Assembly: GCA_947644365.1 (NCBI GenBank)
Contig: CANRYZ010000003.1
Location: forward strand, 1 to 64,000
Direction: 5' to 3'
Source: an uncultured Oscillibacter sp.
GTDB lineage: Bacteria; Bacillota; Clostridia; Oscillospirales; Oscillospiraceae
Length of the DNA stretch: 64,000 nucleotides
The notes under the pieces are model-generated. The model did not search any database. It worked only from the letters and a program-made list of their open reading frames with translations, and was not told the origin of the DNA. Position 1 is the stretch's first letter. Each line of letters starts with the position of its first letter. A program made the translations under genes and the position numbers. Positions 7,492 to 15,029 of this stretch are shown in pieces.

Positions 7492-7623
7492 GGCAGTTTC
7501 CTCCTTAAAACGGGGACGCGGGGTCCCCTGAATATTCGGAGAACGGACAACCAAGGAGGCAGGTTACTGAGCCCCGTCCGGGGCCGCCCGGACTACCGAC
7601 CGGGCCGTGTTTTTATCTCCGCG
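7492..7623 (-). ncRNA. Long structured leader of yjdF, candidate yjdF riboswitch
   Basis: Between the predicted start of transcription (about 7623, minus strand) and the yjdF ATG lie some 130 nt of GC-rich leader. It includes a paired CCCGG/CCGGG region (near 7565-7605) and a GGGGTCCC/GGGGACCC-type pairing near 7513-7525. yjdF genes are commonly controlled by the yjdF riboswitch, whose size fits. I cannot align it to the covariance model, so identity rests on gene context and leader size. Confidence 0.55.
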
Positions 7624-7629
7624 TCTCCC

Positions 7630-7658
7630 ATCATAAAAGATTTTCCGCCGGCGGTCAA
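7630..7658 (-). promoter_or_regulatory. Promoter of yjdF
   Basis: Minus strand: TTGACC (7653-7658), exactly 17 bp, TATGAT (7630-7635). It is a near-consensus sigma-A promoter that initiates near 7623. Confidence 0.85.
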
Positions 7659-7665
7659 GTTGTGC

Positions 7666-7694
7666 TGGAAATTTCGTGGGAAACATGGTATGAT
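7666..7694 (+). promoter_or_regulatory. Promoter of the dihydropyrimidinase gene
   Basis: TGGAAA (7666-7671), 17 bp, TATGAT (7689-7694) with an extended -10 TGG. The -35 region abuts the divergent yjdF promoter. Confidence 0.7.
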
Positions 7695-7730
7695 GGGCCA
7701 AATCAATACTTGTGAAATGGAGGAACGCCT

Positions 7731-9107
7731 ATGCGCACTCTGTTAAAAGGCGGCAGCGTGGTGTCCGCCGCCGGCGTGAAACGGGCCGACGTTTTGATCG
7801 ACGGCGAAAAGATCGTGAAGATTGCCCGGAGTATCCGGGAGGACGCGGACACGGTGGTGGACGTGGAGCACTGTCTGCTGTTTCCCGGTTTTATCGACGC
7901 CCACACCCACTTTGACTTGGACGTGTGCAATACCACCACGGCGGACGACTTCTACACCGGCAGCCGGGCGGCCCTCCGGGGCGGCACCACCACGGTCATC
8001 GATTTCGCCTGCCCCAACAAGGGGGAGAGCCTTCACTACGGGCTGGACCTGTGGCACAAAAAGGCCGGCGGCCGCACCTTCTGCGACTACGGCTTCCACA
8101 TGACCATTGACGACTGGAACGAGTCCATCCGGGCGGAGATCCCGGATATGTTCGCCAAGGGCGTCTCGTCCTTTAAGATGTACATGACCTATCCCGCCAT
8201 GATGGTGGGGGACCGGGACATGTACTGGGCGCTGAAGGAGCTGAAGCACCTGGGAGGCATCTGCGGCGTCCACTGTGAGAACGCCGGGATCATCGACGGC
8301 ATGATCGCCGAGCGGAAGAACGCCGGGGAGCTGTCCCCCGCCAGCCACTCCCTGACCCGTCCGCCCTATGCCGAGGCGGAGGCGGTGGGCCGGCTGCTGC
8401 GCATCGCCCAGGCGGCGGACTGCCCGGTGATTATCGTCCACCTCACCTGCCAGGAGGCCCTGGAGGAGGTGGAGCGGGCCCGGCGGCGGGGCCAGAAGGT
8501 CTACGTGGAGACCTGTCCCCAGTACCTGCTGCTGGACAACAGCCTCTACTGCAACGAGGACTACTCCATCGCCGCCCGGTACGTCTGCGCCCCTCCCCTG
8601 CGGGAGAAGTGGGAGCAGCACGACCTCTGGCGGGCGCTGCGCCACGGGGAGATTCAGACCATTTCCACGGACCACTGTTCCTTCACCCTGGCCCAGAAGG
8701 ACGCCGGGCGGGAGGACTTTACGAAAATCCCGGGCGGACTGCCCGGCGTGGAGACCCGGGGCGAGCTGATCTACTCCTACGGCGTGGCCACCAAGCGCAT
8801 CACGGAGGCCCAGATGTGCAGACTGCTGTGCGAGAACCCCGCCCGGCTCTACGGCCTCTTCCCCCGGAAGGGCACACTCCAGGCGGGCAGCGACGCGGAC
8901 ATCGTGGTTTACGACCCCGGCGACAGCCACGTGATCCGGGGGGCGGACTGCGTCGCCAACGTGGATTACAACCCCTATGAGGGCTTCGTCACCTCCGGAG
9001 GCATCCGGCAGGTGTGGCTGCGGGGCGGCCTGGCCGTGGAAAAGGGCAGGGTGCTGGACGAGGAGCCCCGAGGGCGCTACATGGCCCGGGGGAAGTGCTC
9101 CCTGTAA
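7731..9107 (+). CDS. hydA: Dihydropyrimidinase (D-hydantoinase)
   Basis: A 458-residue cyclic amidohydrolase that opens dihydrouracil/dihydrothymine (or hydantoins) in reductive pyrimidine breakdown. The metal ligands are visible in order: DAHTHFD (residues 56-62), the lysine that becomes carbamylated in SFKMYMTYP, CGVHCENAG, IIVHLTCQEAL and the aspartate of STDHCSF. GGLPGVETR near the C-terminus is the family substrate-loop motif. Length is normal. A clear GGAGG lies eight bases before the ATG. The other genes of the pathway (dihydropyrimidine dehydrogenase, beta-ureidopropionase) are not adjacent, so the gene stands as a single transcription unit closed by a strong hairpin. Confidence 0.93.
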   Translation: MRTLLKGGSVVSAAGVKRADVLIDGEKIVKIARSIREDADTVVDVEHCLLFPGFIDAHTHFDLDVCNTTTADDFYTGSRAALRGGTTTVIDFACPNKGESLHYGLDLWHKKAGGRTFCDYGFHMTIDDWNESIRAEIPDMFAKGVSSFKMYMTYPAMMVGDRDMYWALKELKHLGGICGVHCENAGIIDGMIAERKNAGELSPASHSLTRPPYAEAEAVGRLLRIAQAADCPVIIVHLTCQEALEEVERARRRGQKVYVETCPQYLLLDNSLYCNEDYSIAARYVCAPPLREKWEQHDLWRALRHGEIQTISTDHCSFTLAQKDAGREDFTKIPGGLPGVETRGELIYSYGVATKRITEAQMCRLLCENPARLYGLFPRKGTLQAGSDADIVVYDPGDSHVIRGADCVANVDYNPYEGFVTSGGIRQVWLRGGLAVEKGRVLDEEPRGRYMARGKCSL

Positions 9108-9124
9108 AAGGACCTCATACGGAA

Positions 9125-9157
9125 GGCGGCGGAAGCGTATCGCTTCCGCCGCCTCTT
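9125..9157. terminator. Shared terminator between hydA and vanY-like gene
   Basis: A perfect 13-bp stem, GGCGGCGGAAGCG / CGCTTCCGCCGCC, with a TAT loop at 9125-9153. It lies between convergent genes. Confidence 0.85.
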
Positions 9158-9158
9158 G

Positions 9159-10067
9159 TCATCCGGAGACGTCCGCCAGGTACTCCTCCAGACAGATGCC
9201 CCGCTCCATGATTGCCGCCGCGGCCTCCCGGCCCACGTAGCGGTAGTGCCAGGGCTCATAGTTCACGCCGGTGAGGGCGGCCTTGTCCGTGGGGTAGCGG
9301 AGGATGAAGCCGTACTCGGCGCAGTGGTCCATGAGCCACCGCTGGACGGAGGTGGTCTCCTGGGTCTCGTCCAGAAGCTGGTTGGACTTGTCCACAATGT
9401 CCACCGCCAGGGCCGCCTGGTGTTCGCTGGTGCCTGGGCGGGCCACCCACATGGCGGCCTGTTCCTCCGCCTCTGTTCGGCCGAGGCCCTCGTTCATCAG
9501 GCGCTGGACCTTGTTCTCGAAGAGCTCCGTCTGCTTCTCCCGGGTGCGGTAGGACGAGCAGATGGTGGGCTGGAGCCCCGCCGCCCGGGCGTCGTCCATC
9601 ATCCTCTGCAAATCGGGGTAGGCCCGGCGGTCGATGGCGTGGCCGTTGACCAGCTGGGTGAGCTCCGGTACGGAGAAGTCCTCCGGCAGGGGGTTCTCCC
9701 AGTTCACCAGGAGGAGATTCCAGTCCCCCGGGGCGGCGGCGTCCGGCTCCCGGCCCGGCGCCGCCCGATCCGATTCCGCCCGTCCGCCGCCCGCCGCCGC
9801 GTTCTCCGGAGCGAGAATGGAGACGGAGACGCCCGCCGCCTGGGCCGGGGGCTCCTGGGCCAGAGCGCGGCGGCCCAGCAGGAAGCCGCACCCAAACAGT
9901 ACCAGTCCCAGCAGAAAAAGAGGCAGGGGGGAGCGGCGGCGCCGTTTGCCCCGCCGGGGAGAAGTAGGACCGCTGAGATTCGCGTCCCAGCACCGGGCCG
10001 GGGCCACCCGGTACTCCCGGTCCGGAAGGGGAAATTCCTTGACGGCGCAGCGGTTGTTGGCAGACAT
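9159..10067 (-). CDS. VanY-type D-alanyl-D-alanine carboxypeptidase (M15), membrane anchored
   Basis: A 302-residue protein with a short cytoplasmic basic segment, one membrane helix at about residues 46-66 (PLPLFLLGLVLFGCGFLLGR) and an extracellular M15 peptidase domain. The zinc and catalytic residues appear in TSEHQAALAVDI (HxxxxxxD) and YEPWHYRYVG (ExxH). CSSYRTREKQTELF is the typical substrate-side motif. Enzymes of this family remove the last D-Ala from peptidoglycan stem peptides. The ATG at 10067 follows AAAGGAGC. The gene lies downstream of a two-component operon on the same strand, separated by three 22-bp-spaced repeats, which suggests response-regulator control. No vanHAX genes are present, so ordinary wall maturation is more likely than glycopeptide resistance. 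Confidence 0.88.
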   Translation of the reverse strand: MSANNRCAVKEFPLPDREYRVAPARCWDANLSGPTSPRRGKRRRRSPLPLFLLGLVLFGCGFLLGRRALAQEPPAQAAGVSVSILAPENAAAGGGRAESDRAAPGREPDAAAPGDWNLLLVNWENPLPEDFSVPELTQLVNGHAIDRRAYPDLQRMMDDARAAGLQPTICSSYRTREKQTELFENKVQRLMNEGLGRTEAEEQAAMWVARPGTSEHQAALAVDIVDKSNQLLDETQETTSVQRWLMDHCAEYGFILRYPTDKAALTGVNYEPWHYRYVGREAAAAIMERGICLEEYLADVSG

Positions 10068-10117
10068 GAGAACAGCTCCTTTTGTTTTGGATTCTGTTCC
10101 CATGATAGCGCCTGTCC

Positions 10118-10169
10118 CCATCAAAACCGCCGCGTTTTTCCATCAAAGCGGACAGGTTTTTCCATCAGA
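10118..10169 (-). repeat. Three direct repeats with a 22-bp period upstream of the vanY-like gene
   Basis: On the minus strand TGATGG occurs at 10162-10167, 10140-10145 and 10118-10123, each exactly 22 bp apart. The first two copies are extended to TGATGGAAAAAC. The only -10-like box below them (TATCAT, 10102-10107) has no recognisable -35, as in activator-dependent promoters. OmpR-type regulators bind direct repeats in phase with the helix, and such a regulator is encoded in the same gene group. Confidence 0.65.
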
Positions 10170-10175
10170 ACGGCA

Positions 10176-10952
10176 TCACCGTCCGGACATGGACATAGAG
10201 GCGTCGGTGGGGAAGCCCAAGGTAGCGCTCCGGTCCTGGGAGAGCTCCAGCGCCTCCCAGTCCAGCCAGGGGCCCATGTGCAGCGTGGTGCGGCTGATGG
10301 TGACGTAGTACAGAACCGGGGCTCCCGACAGGCGAAAGCAGGCCCAGAGGGAGCTGCGGTTCCGCTCCACAAGCTGGTACTCTACGCCCAGCCGGTCCAG
10401 GAAGGCCGCCCCGGCCTCCGCCGCGTCCGGCGGCTCCTTCCAGATCCAGGGCGAGTCCAGCTCCAGGTCCACCAGGAGCCCCGTCTCCGCGTCCAGCACC
10501 AGGGAGCGGTACTCCCCGGAGGCCTTGCTATAGCCGCCCAGGTTCACAAAGGCGGCGCTGGACAGGTCGCTCTGGTCCCGCAGGTAGAGCTTGCCGGCGA
10601 AGAGCTCGGCCTCGCTGGGATCCAGCTCCTCCGGCAGGACCCCGGCCTCTATGAGCTTTGTCAATTCCACGCGGGCCAGTTCCGCGTTCTCCGCCAGCGC
10701 GCCGCCCTCCAAGTCCTGACCGATGATGGTGAGGCTCTCCGAGAGCTCCCTCTGCTGGGCCAGCAGCTGGAGCCGGCGGGCCAGCTCCGGGGGCTTGGCG
10801 GGGAAGTTGCTGTCCTCCGCCAGGGGCTCGGTGTGGACCCTCCCGGCGAGGGTTTGGTCCTGGAGCATGGACAGCCGCAGGGGCAGCAGCGCCAGGGCCA
10901 CCACCGTCAGCCCCGTGAGGACGGGGGCCAGCCAGTTTTTCCAGTTTGTCAT
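10176..10952 (-). CDS. Membrane-anchored extracytoplasmic protein of the two-component operon
   Basis: A 258-residue protein with an N-terminal signal anchor (residues 5-28, LAPVLTGLTVVALALLPLRL) and a predicted extracellular domain. Its ATG overlaps the histidine kinase stop by four bases, so the two are translated together. The domain contains FVNLGGYSKASGEYRSLVLD and LDLELDSPWIW, but I do not recognise a named family. Its position third in a regulator-kinase operon resembles accessory sensor-modulating proteins such as YycH/YycI, though no sequence identity to those is evident. The stop lies just before the three 22-bp repeats. Confidence 0.75.
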   Translation of the reverse strand: MTNWKNWLAPVLTGLTVVALALLPLRLSMLQDQTLAGRVHTEPLAEDSNFPAKPPELARRLQLLAQQRELSESLTIIGQDLEGGALAENAELARVELTKLIEAGVLPEELDPSEAELFAGKLYLRDQSDLSSAAFVNLGGYSKASGEYRSLVLDAETGLLVDLELDSPWIWKEPPDAAEAGAAFLDRLGVEYQLVERNRSSLWACFRLSGAPVLYYVTISRTTLHMGPWLDWEALELSQDRSATLGFPTDASMSMSGR

Positions 10953-12355
10953 GGCTCCACCCCCCTCAGACGCACGGTGACCCGGGTGCCCCGGCCGGGC
11001 TGGCTCTCCAGCTCCAGAGCGCCGCCGTGGAGGTCCACGATGCGCCGGCACAACGCCAGCCCCAGCCCCGCGCCCCCCTGGGCCCTGGAGCGGGACTTGT
11101 CCACCATGTAGAACGCCTCCGTCACCCGGCCCAGCTCCTCCGCCGGGATGCCCTTGCCGCTGTCCGTCACCCGGATCACAGGGCCGCCCTCCTCCAAAAG
11201 GCCCTCTAGCAGGAGGTCCCCGCCCTGCTCCATGGCCTTGCGGGCGTTGTCCAGCAGGTTCAGGCACACGGTCTCCATTAGGTCTGGCTCCATCAGCGCC
11301 GGTACGGACTGGGCCCGGACGGTGAGGCGGATGTCCGCCTGCTCCAGCGCCGGGGCCATGGTCCCCGCCGCCCGGTTTAAGAAGAGGTCCAGGGGCACGG
11401 GCCGCAGGGGGAAGTCCTGCCGGTCCAGTACGATGAGGTCCAGGAGCTTGCGGCTCAGGGCCTCCAGCCGCCGCCCCTCGCTGAAGATGTACCCGGCGCT
11501 CTGGCGCACCTGCTCCTCTGTGGCGGGCCGGGAGCGCAGGAGGTCCGCGTAGCCGATGATGGAGGTCAGGGGGGTCTTGATCTCGTGGGCGAAGCTGCCG
11601 ATGAAGTCCTCCTGCCGCCGGGCCGCGTCCCGCAGCTCCCGGACCTGCCGCTGGATGCGGTGGGACATGACGTTGAAATCCGCCGACAGCTGGGCGATCT
11701 CGTCGTCCCCCCGCACCGCCACCCGCTGGTCCAGCTCCCCCTCGGCCATGCGCCGGGTGGCGGCGGAGAGACGGCTGAGGGGCCGCAGCAGCATGGCGGC
11801 CACCACCAGGGACAGCGCGCCCACCGCCCCGGTGAGAGCCAGCACCAGGGTGAAAAAGCTCTGGTACTGCTCCGACCGGCTGGCGAAGAGCTCGCTGATC
11901 TCCCGGCAGTTCTCCAGGAACAGAACGCCGTCCTCCAGCGCTAGGGGGCTGGCGGCGTGGAGATAGATGCGCCCGTCCGCCAGGGCGTCCATCACCCAGC
12001 CCCGCTGGCCCTGGGGCAGGGAGGCGGTGAGGACCCCGGCCTCCACCGGCAGCTGCCCGCTGCCCCCCAGGGCCTCTCCACCCTCGCCGCTGAGGCGGAA
12101 GGCCACGGTTCCCCGGCTGGTGGAGATGCTGATGCCCTTGGCCGCGGCGGCCAGCTCCCGGCGGCTGTACAGGGGGTGGAAGGACAGCTCCTGGGCCAGG
12201 GCGTAGCGCAGCAGGTCGTTCTCCTCGTACAGCGCCGACACCTCCCGCTCCAGGGAGGAGCGGAATTGGGCGTCGATGAGCACGTACCCGCCCACGTCGC
12301 AGGCCAGGGCGGTGATGAGGACCATGCTGCAAAAGAGCTTCCAGAAGAGCTTCAT
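10949..12355 (-). CDS. Two-component sensor histidine kinase
   Basis: A 468-residue membrane kinase. It has a first helix at residues 5-28, an extracytoplasmic sensor region to about 165, a second helix at 168-192 (LVLALTGAVGALSLVVAAML), and a HAMP domain to about 240. The HisKA domain has the phosphorylated His257 in SFAHEIKTPLTS. The ATPase domain shows the N box (NLLDNARKAM), G1 (DSGKGIP) and G2 (GGAGLGLALC) motifs. It should phosphorylate the OmpR-type regulator encoded 19 bases upstream. The downstream overlap with the anchored protein and the nearby peptidase point to a cell-envelope signal; the actual stimulus is unknown. Confidence 0.93.
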   Translation of the reverse strand: MKLFWKLFCSMVLITALACDVGGYVLIDAQFRSSLEREVSALYEENDLLRYALAQELSFHPLYSRRELAAAAKGISISTSRGTVAFRLSGEGGEALGGSGQLPVEAGVLTASLPQGQRGWVMDALADGRIYLHAASPLALEDGVLFLENCREISELFASRSEQYQSFFTLVLALTGAVGALSLVVAAMLLRPLSRLSAATRRMAEGELDQRVAVRGDDEIAQLSADFNVMSHRIQRQVRELRDAARRQEDFIGSFAHEIKTPLTSIIGYADLLRSRPATEEQVRQSAGYIFSEGRRLEALSRKLLDLIVLDRQDFPLRPVPLDLFLNRAAGTMAPALEQADIRLTVRAQSVPALMEPDLMETVCLNLLDNARKAMEQGGDLLLEGLLEEGGPVIRVTDSGKGIPAEELGRVTEAFYMVDKSRSRAQGGAGLGLALCRRIVDLHGGALELESQPGRGTRVTVRLRGVEP

Positions 12356-12374
12356 TCTCTCACCGCCTTCTCCG

Positions 12375-13031
12375 TCAGGCCTCCAGCCGGTAGCCCACCT
12401 TGTAGACCGCCACCAGCCGGTTCTCCAATCCCAGCTTTTTCCGCATCCGCTGGATGTGCAGGTCCACCGTGCGGCTGTCCCCCAGAAACTCCTCGCCCCA
12501 CACCCGCTCGTAGATCCGGTCCCGGTACAGGGCGATGTTCTTGTTCTGCATGAAGAGGAGCAGCAGGTCGTACTCCTTGGCGGTGAGGGGCACCGGCTGG
12601 CCGCCCCGCCGCACCACGTGGCTGGCGGTGTCGATCTCGATGTCCGGCGGAAGGGAGAGGACCCGTCCCGTCTTGCCGCACCGGCGCAGCACCGTCTCCA
12701 CCCGGGCCAGAAGCTCCATGAGCTCGAAGGGCTTAACGATGTAGTCCTCCGCCCCCAGCCGCAGTCCCCTCACCCGGTCCTCCAGCTGCCCTTTGGCGGT
12801 AAGGAAGATCACCGGCACCTCCAGCTGCTTGCAGTATTCCAGCACCTCGTAGCCGTCGGCCCGGGGGAGCATGACGTCCAGCAGCGCCAGGTCAAAGGGC
12901 TGGGCCTCCAGCTGGTCCGCTGCGGCGGCTCCGTCCGCCGCCCACACGCAGCGGTATCCCGCGCCCTCCAGGGCGGTTTTGATGAGATTGGCGATGGGGG
13001 CCTCGTCCTCCGCAATCAGGATCTTGTTCAC
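12375..13031 (-). CDS. OmpR/PhoB-family response regulator
   Basis: A 218-residue regulator with an N-terminal receiver domain (acidic pair E8-D9, phosphorylated Asp52 in LLDVMLPRADG, Lys100 in YIVKPFE). The C-terminal winged-helix DNA-binding domain contains PLTAKEYDLLLLFMQN and SRTVDLHIQRMRKKLG. It is the first gene of the minus-strand operon with the kinase and an anchored protein. A weak promoter with TATGAT at 13093-13098 (minus strand) and no good -35 lies upstream, as expected for an autoregulated gene. A sequence similar to the vanY repeats (TGATGGAACAAA) occurs once in its leader. Confidence 0.93.
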   Translation of the reverse strand: MNKILIAEDEAPIANLIKTALEGAGYRCVWAADGAAAADQLEAQPFDLALLDVMLPRADGYEVLEYCKQLEVPVIFLTAKGQLEDRVRGLRLGAEDYIVKPFELMELLARVETVLRRCGKTGRVLSLPPDIEIDTASHVVRRGGQPVPLTAKEYDLLLLFMQNKNIALYRDRIYERVWGEEFLGDSRTVDLHIQRMRKKLGLENRLVAVYKVGYRLEA

Positions 13032-13164
13032 AGCGCCCGCCTCCTTCCATTGGCATTTTCTCCAGTTTGCGGCTTTGTTCCATCATTTTTGTATCATAGT
13101 AACGCATTTGATCTCAAGACGCAACCGCCCGCCGCCGGATTCTGGAAAAAGCCGCCGGCGGCTC

Positions 13165-13193
13165 TTGTACCCCGTGGGACTCTGTGGTAAAAT
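13165..13193 (+). promoter_or_regulatory. Promoter of the small membrane protein gene
   Basis: TTGTAC (13165-13170), 17 bp, extended -10 TGG-TAAAAT (13188-13193), about 35 bases before the TTG start. Confidence 0.7.
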
Positions 13194-13227
13194 TGTAATA
13201 GACCCGAAAAGAGAGGATGGATGGAGC

Positions 13228-13641
13228 TTGAAAAAGGTTTTGCCCCGCAGTATGCTGGCGGTTGTCCCCCTGATGCTTGTGGTCAACTGCGGCTTCTTTC
13301 CCATTGTCAATTTCAATCCCGAGAACCCTGTGGACTTGGGAATGATTATGAGAGCCCTGGTCCTTGTCATGGCGGTGAAGGCGCACTGGGACTTCGGCAG
13401 GCTGGAGGCCCGTGTGTTTCCGGAGCGCTCCCTTTCATTCATCGGACTTTTCAACGCCGCGGTGGTGTGCGGCGGACTGTTGGCGCGGTATCTGCTGGAG
13501 CTTGGCGAAGTGTCCAACAGCTACAATTTTACCCTGGCGAACGCGGCGTTTCACGTGCTGGTCCTGGCGTCCGCCGCCACGGCGGTCTGGAGGCTGCGGA
13601 CGCTCTCCGGCCGGTCCGGTGTGGACCGCTGCGAGGTCTGA
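13228..13641 (+). CDS. Small four-helix membrane protein of unknown function
   Basis: A 137-residue protein with four predicted membrane segments: about residues 9-27 (MLAVVPLMLVVNCGFFPIV), 36-55, 72-92 (GLFNAAVVCGGLLARYLL) and 105-125. The proposed start is TTG at 13228, giving an MKKVLPRS N-terminus, because GGATGGAG stands just before it and a good promoter lies 35 bases upstream. The ATG at 13252 is the alternative but has no ribosome site. I recognise no family. It is followed 97 bases later by an exported SLH protein on the same strand; no functional link can be seen. Confidence 0.7.
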   Translation: MKKVLPRSMLAVVPLMLVVNCGFFPIVNFNPENPVDLGMIMRALVLVMAVKAHWDFGRLEARVFPERSLSFIGLFNAAVVCGGLLARYLLELGEVSNSYNFTLANAAFHVLVLASAATAVWRLRTLSGRSGVDRCEV

Positions 13642-13738
13642 CGCATAGCCGCTTCGCGGCTCCGGCGGCGGACGGGAAAGATCAGTGGATTTATTCCGGC
13701 GTATTGGGCTATAGATTTGAGATGAAAGAAGTGGTTTT

Positions 13739-14860
13739 GTGAAAAAAGTTCTGTCCCTGCTGCTCTCCCTGGCGCTGCTGGCGGGCCTCTGTGTTCCGTT
13801 CTCCGCCGCGGCCCCCTCCTCCGCAAAAAAGGTCAATGCCTACGCCCCCGGCCAGTTTACCGACGTGCCCGAGGGCAGCTGGTGCGCGGACAGCGTGCGC
13901 GTCGCCTATGAGTACGGCATCATGGGCGGAAAGAGGGAGGACTGGTTTGACGCCGAGGGCAAGGTGACCATTGCCCAGGCCGTGGTGATGGCCTGCCGTC
14001 TCCACAGCTTTTACTGCGATCCCATCTCCCTGCCGGAGACGGCGGCGGACCCCTGGTACCAGCCCTACGTGGACTATGCCGTTTCCCATGAATTCCTCTC
14101 CTTTGAGGGATTTGACAGGTCCGATTTTGAGAGCCCCATCAGCCGGGGGCACTTTGCCGGAGCGCTTTGGGCCGCCGTGCCGGAGGAGGCGCTGAAAGCC
14201 GTCAACACCGTGGAGGACGGCGCCATCCCGGATGTGTCCGTGGACGACGGGGTGGCCGAGGCCGTCTACTGCCTGTACCGGGCCGGCGTCCTCACCGGGA
14301 ACGACAGCCGGGGGACCTTTACCCCGGACAGCAGTATCACCCGGGGCGCGGCCGCCGCCATCGTGGGCCGTATGGCGGACAGCTCCCTGCGGAAGAAGAT
14401 CACGCTCAAAGCGCCGGATTTTGCCCCCGTGCCCATGGGCCAGTTGGCGAATCTCAAGAGCCTGCGGAAAAACGCGGGGGACGCGGAGCTGGCCCAGGCC
14501 TACGAGGCCGCCCTGGAGATCGTGACGCCCTTGGCGAAAAAGAGCCGGGGGGAGCAGCTGGTCGGCATCGCCGTGGCCCTGCGGCAGATGTTCGACAGCG
14601 GCATGACCTACAGCTCCTCCGGCCCCCACTACAACGACCCCTACGGCTATTTCATCATGAACACCGCCTCCTGCGCCGGGTGTACCCGGGCCACGGGGCT
14701 GTGCCTGAATATTCTGGGCATCCCCTATGAGCACGTGAACGAAAACCAGTGGACCCACCAGTGGTGCCGGGTGAAGGTGGGCGGCGAATACTGGATTTGC
14801 GATGCCTACGGCCTGTACTGCGGCCCGGAACCCGCCCCCTATGTCCACCCTTATTTTTGA
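13739..14860 (+). CDS. Exported protein with SLH-like repeats and transglutaminase-like domain
   Basis: A 373-residue protein with a classical signal peptide (residues 1-24, KKVLSLLLSLALLAGLCVPF). S-layer-homology-like repeats follow: FTDVPEGSWCADSVRVAYEYGIMGG, an IPDVSVDD..AVYCLYRAGVLTGND repeat and the ITRGAAAAIVGRMA helix. The C-terminal 110 residues look like a transglutaminase/cysteine-protease fold. The Cys lies in SCAGCTRATG, followed by LNILGIPYEHV, the His in WTHQWCRV and the Asp in YWICDAYG, which is the usual C-H-D order. It is probably attached to the wall by the SLH part. The start codon is GTG after AGAAGTGG. Substrate unknown. Confidence 0.8.
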   Translation: MKKVLSLLLSLALLAGLCVPFSAAAPSSAKKVNAYAPGQFTDVPEGSWCADSVRVAYEYGIMGGKREDWFDAEGKVTIAQAVVMACRLHSFYCDPISLPETAADPWYQPYVDYAVSHEFLSFEGFDRSDFESPISRGHFAGALWAAVPEEALKAVNTVEDGAIPDVSVDDGVAEAVYCLYRAGVLTGNDSRGTFTPDSSITRGAAAAIVGRMADSSLRKKITLKAPDFAPVPMGQLANLKSLRKNAGDAELAQAYEAALEIVTPLAKKSRGEQLVGIAVALRQMFDSGMTYSSSGPHYNDPYGYFIMNTASCAGCTRATGLCLNILGIPYEHVNENQWTHQWCRVKVGGEYWICDAYGLYCGPEPAPYVHPYF

Positions 14861-14893
14861 CACAGCTGAGACGCTCCAGAAGCGTGAAACCAG

Positions 14894-14936
14894 GCCGTCC
14901 CGGCGCAAATACGCCGGGACGGCTCTCTGTCCATTT
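14894..14936 (+). terminator. Terminator after the SLH gene
   Basis: A perfect 12-bp stem (GCCGTCCCGGCG / CGCCGGGACGGC, 14894-14923) with a six-base loop, followed by a pyrimidine-rich tail. Confidence 0.8.
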
Positions 14937-14967
14937 TCGAGGTTGGAAAATTTTGTGTATTTTGGGT

Positions 14968-14996
14968 GTGACAAGCTGCGAAAAGTGTGGTACTAT
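14968..14996 (+). promoter_or_regulatory. Promoter of brnQ
   Basis: GTGACA (14968-14973), 17 bp, TACTAT (14991-14996) with an extended -10 TGG. Transcription should start near 15003, leaving a leader of about 27 nt, too short for a T-box. Confidence 0.75.
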
Positions 14997-15029
14997 GTCC
15001 TATAGACTAATCATACAGGAGGACCGTGT

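Noticed and set aside
10118..10169. Short CRISPR-like array
   Set aside because: Only three units, with a core of 6-12 conserved bases, no cas genes, and placement just before a promoter. A regulator site explains it better.
10176..12332. A 718-codon minus-strand frame running into the membrane protein from inside the kinase gene
   Set aside because: Only its last 258 codons are real, starting at the ATG overlapping the kinase stop. The rest is a shadow of the kinase in another frame.
9159..13031. Glycopeptide-resistance (van) cluster, given VanY-like peptidase, kinase and regulator, and a VanX-like gene at 33 kb
   Set aside because: There is no D-Ala-D-Lac or D-Ala-D-Ser ligase and no vanH or vanT. 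The VanX-type protein is an exported lipoprotein far away. Ordinary wall metabolism is more likely.
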